Source: Peptoniphilus sp. KCTC 25270
Lineage (GTDB): Bacteria > Bacillota > Clostridia > Tissierellales > Peptoniphilaceae
Assembly: GCF_021012875.1 (NCBI RefSeq)
Contig: NZ_JAJMZJ010000001.1
Location: 682,001 to 746,000, forward strand
DNA length: 64,000 bases
Direction: 5' to 3'
Made by a program: the position numbers and the translations under genes
Part shown: positions 1-6,632 of the stretch, one piece after another
Layout: each line of letters starts with the position of its first letter
Numbering within the stretch: position 1 is the first letter of the stretch
Notes under the pieces: model-generated
Databases searched by the model: none
The model's input: only the letters and a program-made list of their open reading frames with translations
Told to the model about the DNA's origin: nothing

Positions 1-396
1 AGGAATCTCCTTCTTTTTTTCTAAATCAAAAAGACCTTCTTTTTCTAGTTTTTTCTTCAATTCCAAAAAACGTAAATGTAAGATTCCTTCTCCCGCTACT
101 GTCATTTCTGAAATTACTAGCTGAAGCTTTCCACCTTGGGTATAACATTGAATTTGCCCTTTAATAAGAACGGACATCCCTTGTTTCGGCTCAAAATCCA
201 AAGATTCACAATTCCATTTATACATAATTCCTGAAATCTGTGATTCTTCGTCTTTTAAGGTCAAATAAAGATGCCCCGATGGATATTTTTTTGCTTGCGA
301 AATTTCTCCTTCTACAATTACTGCTTGAAGGAGATAATCCATTTTTAATATTTTGTTAATGTATTGATTTAATTCCGATACTTTAAGAGGGTTCAT
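1..396 (-). CDS. xseA: Exodeoxyribonuclease VII large subunit, N-terminal part
   Basis: This is the first 132 codons of XseA; the rest lies beyond the left edge. With XseB, XseA forms exonuclease VII, which degrades single-stranded DNA to oligonucleotides. The frame is open to the edge and starts MNPLKVSELNQYINK. It shows the N-terminal OB-fold signature, including VEGEIS near residue 29, SGHLYLTLKD, and a second strand around GMSVLIKGQIQ. The ATG at 394-396 overlaps the 3' end of nusB by 14 bases, so the two are probably translationally coupled. nusB followed by xseA is a common Firmicute order. Confidence 0.9.
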   Translation of the reverse strand, partial: MNPLKVSELNQYINKILKMDYLLQAVIVEGEISQAKKYPSGHLYLTLKDEESQISGIMYKWNCESLDFEPKQGMSVLIKGQIQCYTQGGKLQLVISEMTVAGEGILHLRFLELKKKLEKEGLFDLEKKKEIP

Positions 397-883
397 CGTT
401 CTCTTTGTACTTTCTCGCAATGGTTCCTAAGATACCATTAATAAATTTCGAGCTGTCTAATGTACTATAATTTTTTGCCATATCGATGGCTTCGTTAATA
501 GATACCGCTAAAGGAATATCATCGCAATACAAAAATTCATAGACAGCAACGCGTAAAATAGCCAAATCTACTTGAGCCAAACGCTCTAAAGTCCATTTTT
601 TTAAGTTCGTAGAAATTTCATTGTCAATTTCGTCCAAATGTTCCACAATTCTTGGAACATGATCTCGAATGTATTGTTTTTCTTTTTCTATAAACTTATG
701 AGATACCAAATCTCTTACGATAATCCCCTTATCCTCTTTATACATTTCGTGAATGGATAATGCTTCTTCTTCATCACTAGGAGCCTCTAAAAAATAATTT
801 AGCATCTCTAAAGAATAATCTCCTTTGTGATTCATGGCGAATAAGGTTTGCATCATGCCAATTCTTGCAATTTTTCGACTCAA
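383..883 (-). CDS. nusB: Transcription antitermination factor NusB
   Basis: NusB binds boxA RNA with NusE (S10) and supports antitermination of rRNA transcription. The 166-residue product has the all-helical NusB pattern: SRKIARIGMMQTLFAMN at the N terminus and, near the C terminus, LAILRVAVYEFLY and VSINEAIDMAKNYS followed by SSKFINGILG. It is slightly longer than the usual 130-150 residues because of an acidic insertion around residues 30-50. The start is TTG at 881-883, with AGGAGG 5 bases upstream. That ribosome binding site overlaps the end of asp23. It lies between asp23 and xseA in one apparent operon. Confidence 0.95.
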   Translation of the reverse strand: MSRKIARIGMMQTLFAMNHKGDYSLEMLNYFLEAPSDEEEALSIHEMYKEDKGIIVRDLVSHKFIEKEKQYIRDHVPRIVEHLDEIDNEISTNLKKWTLERLAQVDLAILRVAVYEFLYCDDIPLAVSINEAIDMAKNYSTLDSSKFINGILGTIARKYKENDEPS

Positions 884-893
884 AGAAACCTCC

Positions 894-1280
894 TTAAATG
901 GACAAGTTCACTTTATCGCCTTCATTTAGTCGAACGCCATTTACGTGAACATTTACAGCAACAATATCTAAGTCGGTCATATTATCTATGCTTTCTTTGA
1001 CTTTTTCTTGTACTTCTTCTGCCACCTCTAGAATATTTTTTCCATATTCTACAGTGATGGACATATCAATTACAGATTGTAATTCATCAGAAGTGATTTT
1101 TGCCATCTTGTTTGGGTTTCCAACTTTCAATATATCTCTAACACCTTCACGTTTCACATGAATATTATTCACCACTCCATCTACGCGAATAGCAGCTTCT
1201 TGAGCGATTTTGGTAATTACATCGTCTGCGATTTTTACGCTATTGTTTCCTACTTGGTCTACAAAATATTTATCTGCCAT
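894..1280 (-). CDS. Asp23/Gls24 family envelope stress response protein
   Basis: A 128-residue Asp23/Gls24 (DUF322) family protein, related to B. subtilis YqhY, which sits at the same place before nusB. Family members are small cytoplasmic or membrane-associated proteins linked to envelope stress or fatty acid synthesis control; the exact role is not settled. The sequence shows the family core: ITKIAQEAAIRVDGVV, then the central DMSITVEYGKNILEVAEEVQ and a C-terminal VAVNVHVNGVRL strand. The ATG at 1278-1280 is preferred over a TTG four codons earlier because GGAGG lies 6 bases upstream of it. Confidence 0.88.
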   Translation of the reverse strand: MADKYFVDQVGNNSVKIADDVITKIAQEAAIRVDGVVNNIHVKREGVRDILKVGNPNKMAKITSDELQSVIDMSITVEYGKNILEVAEEVQEKVKESIDNMTDLDIVAVNVHVNGVRLNEGDKVNLSI

Positions 1281-1303
1281 AGTGACCTCCAATCTTATCC
1301 TCC

Positions 1304-1332
1304 ATTATACCATAAAATGCCTATTTATCTAA
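1304..1332 (-). promoter_or_regulatory. Promoter of asp23-nusB-xseA
   Basis: Reading the minus strand there is TTAGAT, a 17-base spacer, then TATAAT (1304-1309) preceded by TG one base away (extended -10). It lies 24 bases upstream of the asp23 ATG and just after the terminator of the preceding gene, so it should start the asp23 operon. Confidence 0.65.
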
Positions 1333-1346
1333 ATATTTCCCATTAG

Positions 1347-1368
1347 AAAAGGCGGCCTCTTGGCCGCC
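1347..1368 (-). terminator. Terminator after the CD1247-type gene
   Basis: A perfect GGCGGCC / GGCCGCC stem with a four-base loop (1351-1368) is followed on the minus strand by TTTTC. It lies six bases past the stop of the acidic CD1247-type gene and separates the efp transcript from the asp23 transcript. Confidence 0.85.
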
Positions 1369-1373
1369 CTATT

Positions 1374-1739
1374 TTATTCTTCTGTTTCCAAATCTTCTTC
1401 TTCAAAGTCGTCCAAACTCATATAAAAAGATTCGTCATTATCGTCATCAAGATCTTCGTATCCTTCATAGAAATCAAATTCATCGAAATCGAAATCGTCA
1501 AAATCATCATAATCTTCGTCGTCTTCGTCGTAAACATATTCTTCTAGTTCACTTAGATCTTCTTCAATTGCATCAACGTATTCTTCTACCTCAATGAATT
1601 GTTCTTCAACTGTCTCTGCTAGTTCACCAACAATATCGATTAGTTCTAATAAAATTTGGCCTTCTTTTGAATTTTCTTCAAAACCCAAACCTTCTGCTAA
1701 TCCTTCCAAATATGCTATTCGTTGTAAAAGATTTCTCAT
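1374..1739 (-). CDS. Acidic CD1247 N-terminal-domain-type protein
   Basis: A 121-residue protein of unknown function found next to efp in many Clostridia. The N-terminal ~55 residues (MRNLLQRIAYLEGLAEGLG, then a helical ELIDIVGELAETVEEQ) match the small conserved domain usually labelled CD1247 N-terminal. The remainder is an extremely acidic tail of Asp, Glu, Tyr and Phe with almost no basic residue, probably disordered or coiled. The ATG at 1737-1739 has GGAGG 6 bases upstream and is preferred over a TTG four codons earlier. It is co-transcribed with efp, 15 bases away, and ends at a strong terminator. The family name is from memory of the neighbourhood and N-terminal pattern; no function is assigned. 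Confidence 0.7.
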   Translation of the reverse strand: MRNLLQRIAYLEGLAEGLGFEENSKEGQILLELIDIVGELAETVEEQFIEVEEYVDAIEEDLSELEEYVYDEDDEDYDDFDDFDFDEFDFYEGYEDLDDDNDESFYMSLDDFEEEDLETEE

Positions 1740-1754
1740 AGTATCCTCCAAATC

Positions 1755-2312
1755 TTAAACTCTAGACATGTACTCCCCACTACGTGTGTCGATACGGATT
1801 ACATCGCCGCGATCAACAAACAATGGTACGAGAAGAGTGAATCCAGTCTCTACAGTTGCCGGCTTCGTTGCACCAGAAGAAGTGTCCCCTTTTAATCCAG
1901 GCTCTGTTTCTGTTACTTCTAATTCCACAAAGTTATTAGGAGAAACGCTAAATGGTTTACCTTGATAGATACTTACTGTTACATTGTCATTTTCACGAAT
2001 AAAATTCAAAGCTTCTTCTACATAACTTCTTTCCACAGGAATTTGCTCATAAGTAGAATTATCCATGAAATAATACAACTCGCCATCACTATAAAGGTAT
2101 TGCATCTCTGTCGTTTCAATAACAGCATTTTCAAACTTTTCAGATGGATTAAATGTTGTATCCTTGATTCCACCATTCAAAACCGAACGAATCTTTGCTC
2201 GAACGAACGCCGCTCCTTTCCCTGGTTTTACGTGTTGGAAATCTACAACTTGATACACGTCACCATCCATAACAAAAGTTATGCCTTTTCTAAAATCACC
2301 TGCTGATATCAT
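1755..2312 (-). CDS. efp: Translation elongation factor P
   Basis: EF-P binds ribosomes stalled on polyproline stretches and promotes peptide bond formation. The 185-residue protein starts [13 protein letters not shown] and has the conserved tip loop [11 protein letters not shown]. Its lysine is residue 32, the same position as the modified lysine of B. subtilis EF-P. The C-terminal signature ending in [19 protein letters not shown] is complete. The ATG at 2310-2312 has AAGGAGG 5 bases upstream; an upstream in-frame extension to 2387 runs through the promoter and is rejected. No EpmA/EpmB or YmfI-type modification gene is visible in the window. Confidence 0.97.
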   Translation of the reverse strand: MISAGDFRKGITFVMDGDVYQVVDFQHVKPGKGAAFVRAKIRSVLNGGIKDTTFNPSEKFENAVIETTEMQYLYSDGELYYFMDNSTYEQIPVERSYVEEALNFIRENDNVTVSIYQGKPFSVSPNNFVELEVTETEPGLKGDTSSGATKPATVETGFTLLVPLFVDRGDVIRIDTRSGEYMSRV

Positions 2313-2340
2313 TGTTTTCCTCCTTCTTAGTACTGCCCTT

Positions 2341-2369
2341 ATTATACCAAATCTAATTTTATTGGACAA
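2341..2369 (-). promoter_or_regulatory. Promoter of efp
   Basis: The minus strand reads TTGTCC (2364-2369), a 17-base spacer ending in TGG, then a consensus TATAAT (2341-2346). It sits 28 bases upstream of the efp ATG and separates efp from the pilin cluster, whose last gene ends at 2380. Confidence 0.8.
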
Positions 2370-2379
2370 GCATCCCCTT

Positions 2380-3315
2380 TTATTCAATCGATTTCTTTAG
2401 ACGTAAAATTTTTACTTCTTCAAAAAAATCGGTATTCCCCAACATTTCTTCTACATTTCCTGGAACAAATTTCGTAGAAATCCAAGGAGAAAAACTTTCC
2501 TCTCCTATAACCAAACCTTTACATTCTACATTTCCTTGAATTTGAGCCCCTTTTTCCAAAATAAGAATCCCATTTATAGTAAGATTTCCCTTTATAATTC
2601 CTTCAGATGAAATTTTTACAATCCCTGACCAGTTCCCAGGAGATGGAATTTCCAACTCTTCGTTGACCAATAAAACCCCTCGATGATAGGCAGGCAGACG
2701 AAATAAAAAAGACCTCTCTATTGCCCCGTCTACTCCTTGAATTTCCTCGGCAACTTCTATATAAGTTTTTTCTTGGGTTAGAATACTTTTCTGAGAAATC
2801 GTATAAATTTTTTCTCCAATATATCGATTTTTTTCATAAAAATTTCCTCCTAGTTTTTCTTTCATAAAAGTCCCACCAGGAGCAGATTCCAACTCTTCCC
2901 ATGACAAAAATCCATCTTCTTGCTGAAAGATCTCTTTATATAATTTCCCCTGTATTTCCACGTTGGTTTCTATTCCCTTATATTTTGAATTTACAGCTAA
3001 GCTGAAATTAGAAAATTCTTCTGGCAACTCCTTCTTTCTAAGTATCGCACTTCCCTCCGCTTCTTTCCATTTTGGGTTGGGAAGCGGATTTTCATCTCTA
3101 ATATATAATTCTTGAAACAATCCGTCTTTTCTTGCTTGAAAATAGGCTAAATATCCTAAACTCTCCGCATAATAACTGCTTTGTATTCCTATACTTTGCG
3201 AATCTTGGCGGATGGTTTTTTTATTCGTTAAAGTCAAAATCCACAAAAAAACCAAAGAGACTATTAAAAACACAAAGAGTACGGCAATGGCTACCCCACC
3301 ATTTATTTTTCTCAT
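2380..3315 (-). CDS. PilX-like pilus assembly or surface protein
   Basis: A 311-residue protein with one N-terminal membrane helix (about residues 6-29, [18 protein letters not shown]) and a long extracytoplasmic part. The start resembles PilX/GspK-type proteins, which keep a short basic leader then GVA(L/I)-rich helix, rather than a normal FTLIE pilin. Toward the C terminus (about 240-275) a repetitive stretch, [19 protein letters not shown], resembles the parallel beta turns of polymer-forming (bactofilin-like) domains. The ATG overlaps the stop of the preceding prepilin gene by four bases. It is the last gene of the pilin cluster. Function beyond pilus or surface association is inference. 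Confidence 0.55.
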   Translation of the reverse strand: MRKINGGVAIAVLFVFLIVSLVFLWILTLTNKKTIRQDSQSIGIQSSYYAESLGYLAYFQARKDGLFQELYIRDENPLPNPKWKEAEGSAILRKKELPEEFSNFSLAVNSKYKGIETNVEIQGKLYKEIFQQEDGFLSWEELESAPGGTFMKEKLGGNFYEKNRYIGEKIYTISQKSILTQEKTYIEVAEEIQGVDGAIERSFLFRLPAYHRGVLLVNEELEIPSPGNWSGIVKISSEGIIKGNLTINGILILEKGAQIQGNVECKGLVIGEESFSPWISTKFVPGNVEEMLGNTDFFEEVKILRLKKSIE

Positions 3316-3833
3316 TGGGCCCCCCTTAAAGCAACTTTTTGCTCCTGAAGAGAATTTTTATACTCCCACGAAATATGTAAAATATCCTTCTCTTTCTCTA
3401 CTCTCCAACCGTCCAAAGACGATAAAATTACATTTTTCCCTATATCTTCTGAACTCCAATGAATCCCTTCCTCCGAATTGCTTCGGTACGCTTGGCGCAT
3501 AAGGGATTTTTGTTCAAAATAATATTGAATATGCAAATAAGGAGTTTCTCCCTTTTCTTTTTCCTTTATGGTCAGTTGTATTTTATTATTGGTTAGGATC
3601 TGAATTTTATCTGCCTTCAAAATTTCATCCGATACTGTTGTTGTAGCAAAATAGAGGCGATTTTCCTTTATCCATTGGCGGCTAAATCCCTCGCTATACT
3701 CTAAAGAATTTTTCAGCAAAGAACCGATGAGAAGAAATAAAATGGATGCAATTCCAATAGCAAAAACAATCTCAAGGAGCGTAAAAGCCTTGACTGGGTC
3801 GTAAAGCTTCCAATACTTTTTCTTCCGTTCCAA
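3312..3833 (-). CDS. Type IV prepilin-like protein (PulJ/GspJ-like)
   Basis: A pseudopilin-like protein with a class III signal: a short basic leader, then AFTLLEIVFAIGIASILFLL with the conserved Glu at +5 of the mature protein. Its length (173 residues) and long middle part suit a minor pilin of the GspJ type. The TTG at 3831-3833 is chosen because GGAGG lies 9 bases upstream. Other in-frame starts further up lack spacing. The gene overlaps the end of the preceding prepilin gene by 62 bases in another frame, an unusually deep overlap that implies coupled translation. Confidence 0.65.
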   Translation of the reverse strand: MERKKKYWKLYDPVKAFTLLEIVFAIGIASILFLLIGSLLKNSLEYSEGFSRQWIKENRLYFATTTVSDEILKADKIQILTNNKIQLTIKEKEKGETPYLHIQYYFEQKSLMRQAYRSNSEEGIHWSSEDIGKNVILSSLDGWRVEKEKDILHISWEYKNSLQEQKVALRGAQ

Positions 3834-4092
3834 TCTTGTATACCTCCACAATTTCTAACCCCTCTTTATATGGAGTAACTCTACATTCTACGTATTCATT
3901 TTCTGAAATTTCCTCGTGACCTATGGCAAGTTCCATAACATTTTGTGCCTCATAAAGAATCCTTTCTTTTTCATTCATAATACGATTGGATTTTTCTATG
4001 CTGCCAAAAGATGGAAGGAGCAAAATTATTAGCACAGAGAGAATTAACAGACAGAAAACGATTTCAATCATCGTAAAGGCCTTTGTTTTCAT
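3772..4092 (-). CDS. Small type IV prepilin-like protein
   Basis: A 106-residue prepilin-like protein. After the four-residue leader MKTK comes AFTMIEIVFCLLILSVLIIL, a class III prepilin cleavage and membrane segment with Glu at +5. The mature domain is only about 75 residues, short for a major pilin and typical of GspI-like minor pilins. The ATG overlaps the stop of the GspH-like gene by four bases (ATGA). Its 3' end overlaps the next prepilin gene by 62 bases. A prepilin peptidase would be required, and none is in the window. Confidence 0.7.
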   Translation of the reverse strand: MKTKAFTMIEIVFCLLILSVLIILLLPSFGSIEKSNRIMNEKERILYEAQNVMELAIGHEEISENEYVECRVTPYKEGLEIVEVYKIGTEEKVLEALRPSQGFYAP

Positions 4093-4532
4093 TCCTCTAC
4101 CTCCCGAATTGATACATGTCCATTTACTGGAGAAAGTACCAATGCTTTTGTTGTTTTTTTGATTCGAAAATACATGGTGCCGGCATTGGAAGGGCGACCC
4201 GATGAACTAAAGGCCAGTTGATCTCCAAAATTTCCACCATATTTTCCATGCAAAAATTCCAGATCCTTTTCCAACGGAATCGATTCTTGCTTTTCATGAT
4301 TTACATATAGACAATAACATCCCTTTTCAATGGATAAAGAAGTGGGAACTCTTTCTTTTAATGCAGTTGTGCGCAACCATTCCAACTCATGTTCCATGGT
4401 AGTCAATTGGCGCTCCGCCTTAAAGGTCGAAACGCCAAAAAAACTATGAATAGAAATAGCCAGAAGAATTCCTAGAATTCCTATAGCAATGACCATTTCT
4501 ATTAAAGTAAAAGCTTTAATTTTATACTTCAT
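4089..4532 (-). CDS. GspH/FimT-like pseudopilin
   Basis: A 147-residue prepilin-like protein: leader MKYKIK, then AFTLIEMVIAIGILGILLAI with Glu at +5. The C-terminal half has the GspH/FimT pattern, with the LAFSSSGRPSNAGTMYF motif around residues 108-122 that matches the family's F-x-x-x-G-x-(4)-G-T turn. GspH/FimT proteins are minor pilins that help prime the pilus tip. The ATG lies within the end of the PilO-like gene (11-base overlap). Confidence 0.75.
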   Translation of the reverse strand: MKYKIKAFTLIEMVIAIGILGILLAISIHSFFGVSTFKAERQLTTMEHELEWLRTTALKERVPTSLSIEKGCYCLYVNHEKQESIPLEKDLEFLHGKYGGNFGDQLAFSSSGRPSNAGTMYFRIKKTTKALVLSPVNGHVSIREVEE

Positions 4533-5982
4533 GAGATAAAATTTGGAAATTTTTCAAGACAATTTCCTCTTGTACCTCTTGAGAATCTACAAATAGATAG
4601 CGGAACTGTGTTGCGCGTTTGGTTCCGTCCATTCCTTTTAGAGAAAAGAAGATTCGATCATACCCTTCTCCCCCGCCAGTACGACGGCTTTCTTCTACTA
4701 TTGTTGTATTTCCTAATTGATCGGCAATCAACAATTGGAATTTTCCTTGAGTTACTGAATGATTGGATACATCAATGGACAATTCATATCCATTTTTAGG
4801 TAAATAAATTCCACCTGTATTCAATTGAATTTCACGATTGACTGTTTCTCTATTTCCTGGCACCATTTCTCCTGGCACTTCTATATATCCTGCATTCTCA
4901 TCCTCTGGATTGATAATGACTTGTTTTGGACCTTGTACCATAGGGGTTGGAGGAGTAGAAAAATTCAATTGAACCCACTTTTCTGCCACACCCAATCCAG
5001 CGATCCCATTAGAGTTAGTCATTTTCACAGCCAATCCATCTAGAGAGTTTACGCCAGAAATAGAATCTGGCATCCCATAAGTCAAAATCGGTTGTGCATT
5101 GTATTGAGTGTCTGGCTTTCTCTCTGGAGTTGTAGAAGCTGGTTTTACCAAAGGTCCTTTTGGTTCCTCTGGCTTCTGAGGTTTTGGTGCTGGAGTTGGT
5201 TTTGTGGGCGTCACTGGCACCTTTGGCTTAGTTACATTCGTGCTACTAGATGACTTCGGTGTGATGGTTTTTACAACGGTTTTTGGAGCCTTTATAATTT
5301 TACTAGCTGGCGTTGCCGTTGTTGGTGGCGCCGTAATTGGTGCTGGAGCAGCTGGTGCTGCTGCTACATCAGCTGCCACAAAACTACCACTTGCCAAAGT
5401 ATGGTCTACAAATGTGTAGGGGATTTGAACAGATAAAGTGGTTAACTCCTTACCATCTAAATCTTTCTGATAGTTCATATCGCTAATGGCCATCGTTTTT
5501 TCAGAATTTTGGATGCCTTGTAAAAATTGAGACAATTCCCCTGGCGCTCCAGAATATTCTACCGTTAAAGTAACTCCGCCTTCTGCTCCTTGGGAATTTT
5601 GAAATTGTTCCCCTACAATGAGTGCATAAGGATCGTTTGAAATCAAATTCATTACAGCATTTTGAACTTCCGATTCTAAGAACAATGGTTTGTCTGATTT
5701 TACCTCAGTAAATCCATCTTCTTCCTTGGCTTGAGCCACGTGAGAATCTGCGGAAAGAGCTAATAAAATAGACTCCTTTTGTTCCATTGGTCCATTAATA
5801 AATCCATAATATCCCAATAAACCACAGCTTACCAACACAAGAGCCCCTGCCAAAATTTCATCTGATTTTTTTTGTCGTTTGTTTTTGAATCGTTCAATAA
5901 TATTTTCATCGATTTCCGTTTCGGAAAGGGATGGTTTTTCTTTTTTTAATTTATTTTTGAATGTATCGAAAGATATTTTCAT
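4522..5982 (-). CDS. PilO-like inner-membrane protein with long Pro/Ala/Lys linker
   Basis: A 486-residue protein heading the pilin cluster. Residues 1-40 are charged and cytoplasmic, and a single membrane helix follows (about 44-62, LAGALVLVSCGLLGYYGF). Residues ~105-190 resemble the PilO periplasmic fold, with LTVEYSGAPGELSQFLQGIQ and a second strand ending IPYTF. A low-complexity Ala/Pro/Thr/Lys linker spans ~205-295. The C-terminal ~190 residues form a separate beta-rich domain not recognised by eye. PilO-type proteins normally sit in the PilMNO platform; here PilM, PilN and the motor ATPases are not adjacent. Start ATG at 5980-5982 with GAGGTG upstream. Confidence 0.55.
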   Translation of the reverse strand: MKISFDTFKNKLKKEKPSLSETEIDENIIERFKNKRQKKSDEILAGALVLVSCGLLGYYGFINGPMEQKESILLALSADSHVAQAKEEDGFTEVKSDKPLFLESEVQNAVMNLISNDPYALIVGEQFQNSQGAEGGVTLTVEYSGAPGELSQFLQGIQNSEKTMAISDMNYQKDLDGKELTTLSVQIPYTFVDHTLASGSFVAADVAAAPAAPAPITAPPTTATPASKIIKAPKTVVKTITPKSSSSTNVTKPKVPVTPTKPTPAPKPQKPEEPKGPLVKPASTTPERKPDTQYNAQPILTYGMPDSISGVNSLDGLAVKMTNSNGIAGLGVAEKWVQLNFSTPPTPMVQGPKQVIINPEDENAGYIEVPGEMVPGNRETVNREIQLNTGGIYLPKNGYELSIDVSNHSVTQGKFQLLIADQLGNTTIVEESRRTGGGEGYDRIFFSLKGMDGTKRATQFRYLFVDSQEVQEEIVLKNFQILSHEV

Positions 5983-6001
5983 AATTCACCTCTTTCCAAC
6001 T

Positions 6002-6030
6002 ATTCTATCAAATGCTTAGAGCTCTGTCAT
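6002..6030 (-). promoter_or_regulatory. Promoter of the pilin cluster
   Basis: The minus strand reads ATGACA (6025-6030), a 17-base spacer, then TAGAAT (6002-6007). It is 20 bases upstream of the PilO-like ATG and directly after the terminator of the SGNH hydrolase gene, so the five pilin-type genes form their own transcription unit. Confidence 0.7.
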
Positions 6031-6046
6031 TACTAAACTTCAGAAT

Positions 6047-6076
6047 AAAAAAAGAAAAAGCATTTCTGCTTTTTCT
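6047..6076 (-). terminator. Terminator after the thrS/SGNH hydrolase unit
   Basis: A perfect 10-bp stem, AGAAAAAGCA / TGCTTTTTCT, with loop GAAA, is followed on the minus strand by seven T residues. It begins inside the last codons of the SGNH hydrolase gene. Confidence 0.88.
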
Positions 6077-6077
6077 T

Positions 6078-6632
6078 TTATTTATTCTGCTCTTTTTCTA
6101 GGTATTCCAAAAATAATTTGGCTATATTTTTATGGCCTTCTTCTGTTGGATGGATTCCATCAATATATAAATTGAAGTCCCCTAAAAATCCTTTTTCAAG
6201 AAGAATCCCTCTATCTTTTTCTATCTCCATTAATTTTTTTGTGTATTCAATTAAGGATTTATAATAAGAAATCGAAACAAAAGGATACTCTGTGTCAAAG
6301 GAAGGTACGGGAGGAATCAACAAGATTCCCTTCCCGCCTTTTTCTTCTATAGAATCCAAAATTTGATTGTAAATAGACGATACGTATTCTGGAGAATATC
6401 CTTCGATAAAATCGTTGGCTCCGCAAAGTACGGCTACACAATCATACGTTTCGTATTCCAATTCTTTCTGGATTTTTTCTAAAACTTGCTCCGATAGGAG
6501 CCCATTTCTTCCTATATTTACAATTTCTACATTTGGCAAGGCTTTTTGCACCAAAGAAACCCAATTGTCTTCCTCCATGACGCCAAAACCTTGGACTAGG
6601 CTATCCCCCGCAAATAAAATTTTATTGGGCAA
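6078..6632 (-). CDS. SGNH/GDSL-family esterase or lipase
   Basis: A 184-residue SGNH hydrolase of the TesA/lysophospholipase-like type. Block I is ILFAGDSLVQGFG (catalytic Ser in GDS near residue 10), block II Gly is in NIGRNGL, block III is VLCGANDF, and block V is DGIHPTEEGH with the catalytic Asp and His near residues 160-163. There is no signal peptide, so it is probably cytoplasmic. Substrate is unknown; short acyl esters or deacetylation are possible. The start is TTG at 6630-6632, with GGAGG 9 bases upstream inside the end of thrS, which it overlaps by 11 bases. Confidence 0.85.
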   Translation of the reverse strand: MPNKILFAGDSLVQGFGVMEEDNWVSLVQKALPNVEIVNIGRNGLLSEQVLEKIQKELEYETYDCVAVLCGANDFIEGYSPEYVSSIYNQILDSIEEKGGKGILLIPPVPSFDTEYPFVSISYYKSLIEYTKKLMEIEKDRGILLEKGFLGDFNLYIDGIHPTEEGHKNIAKLFLEYLEKEQNK

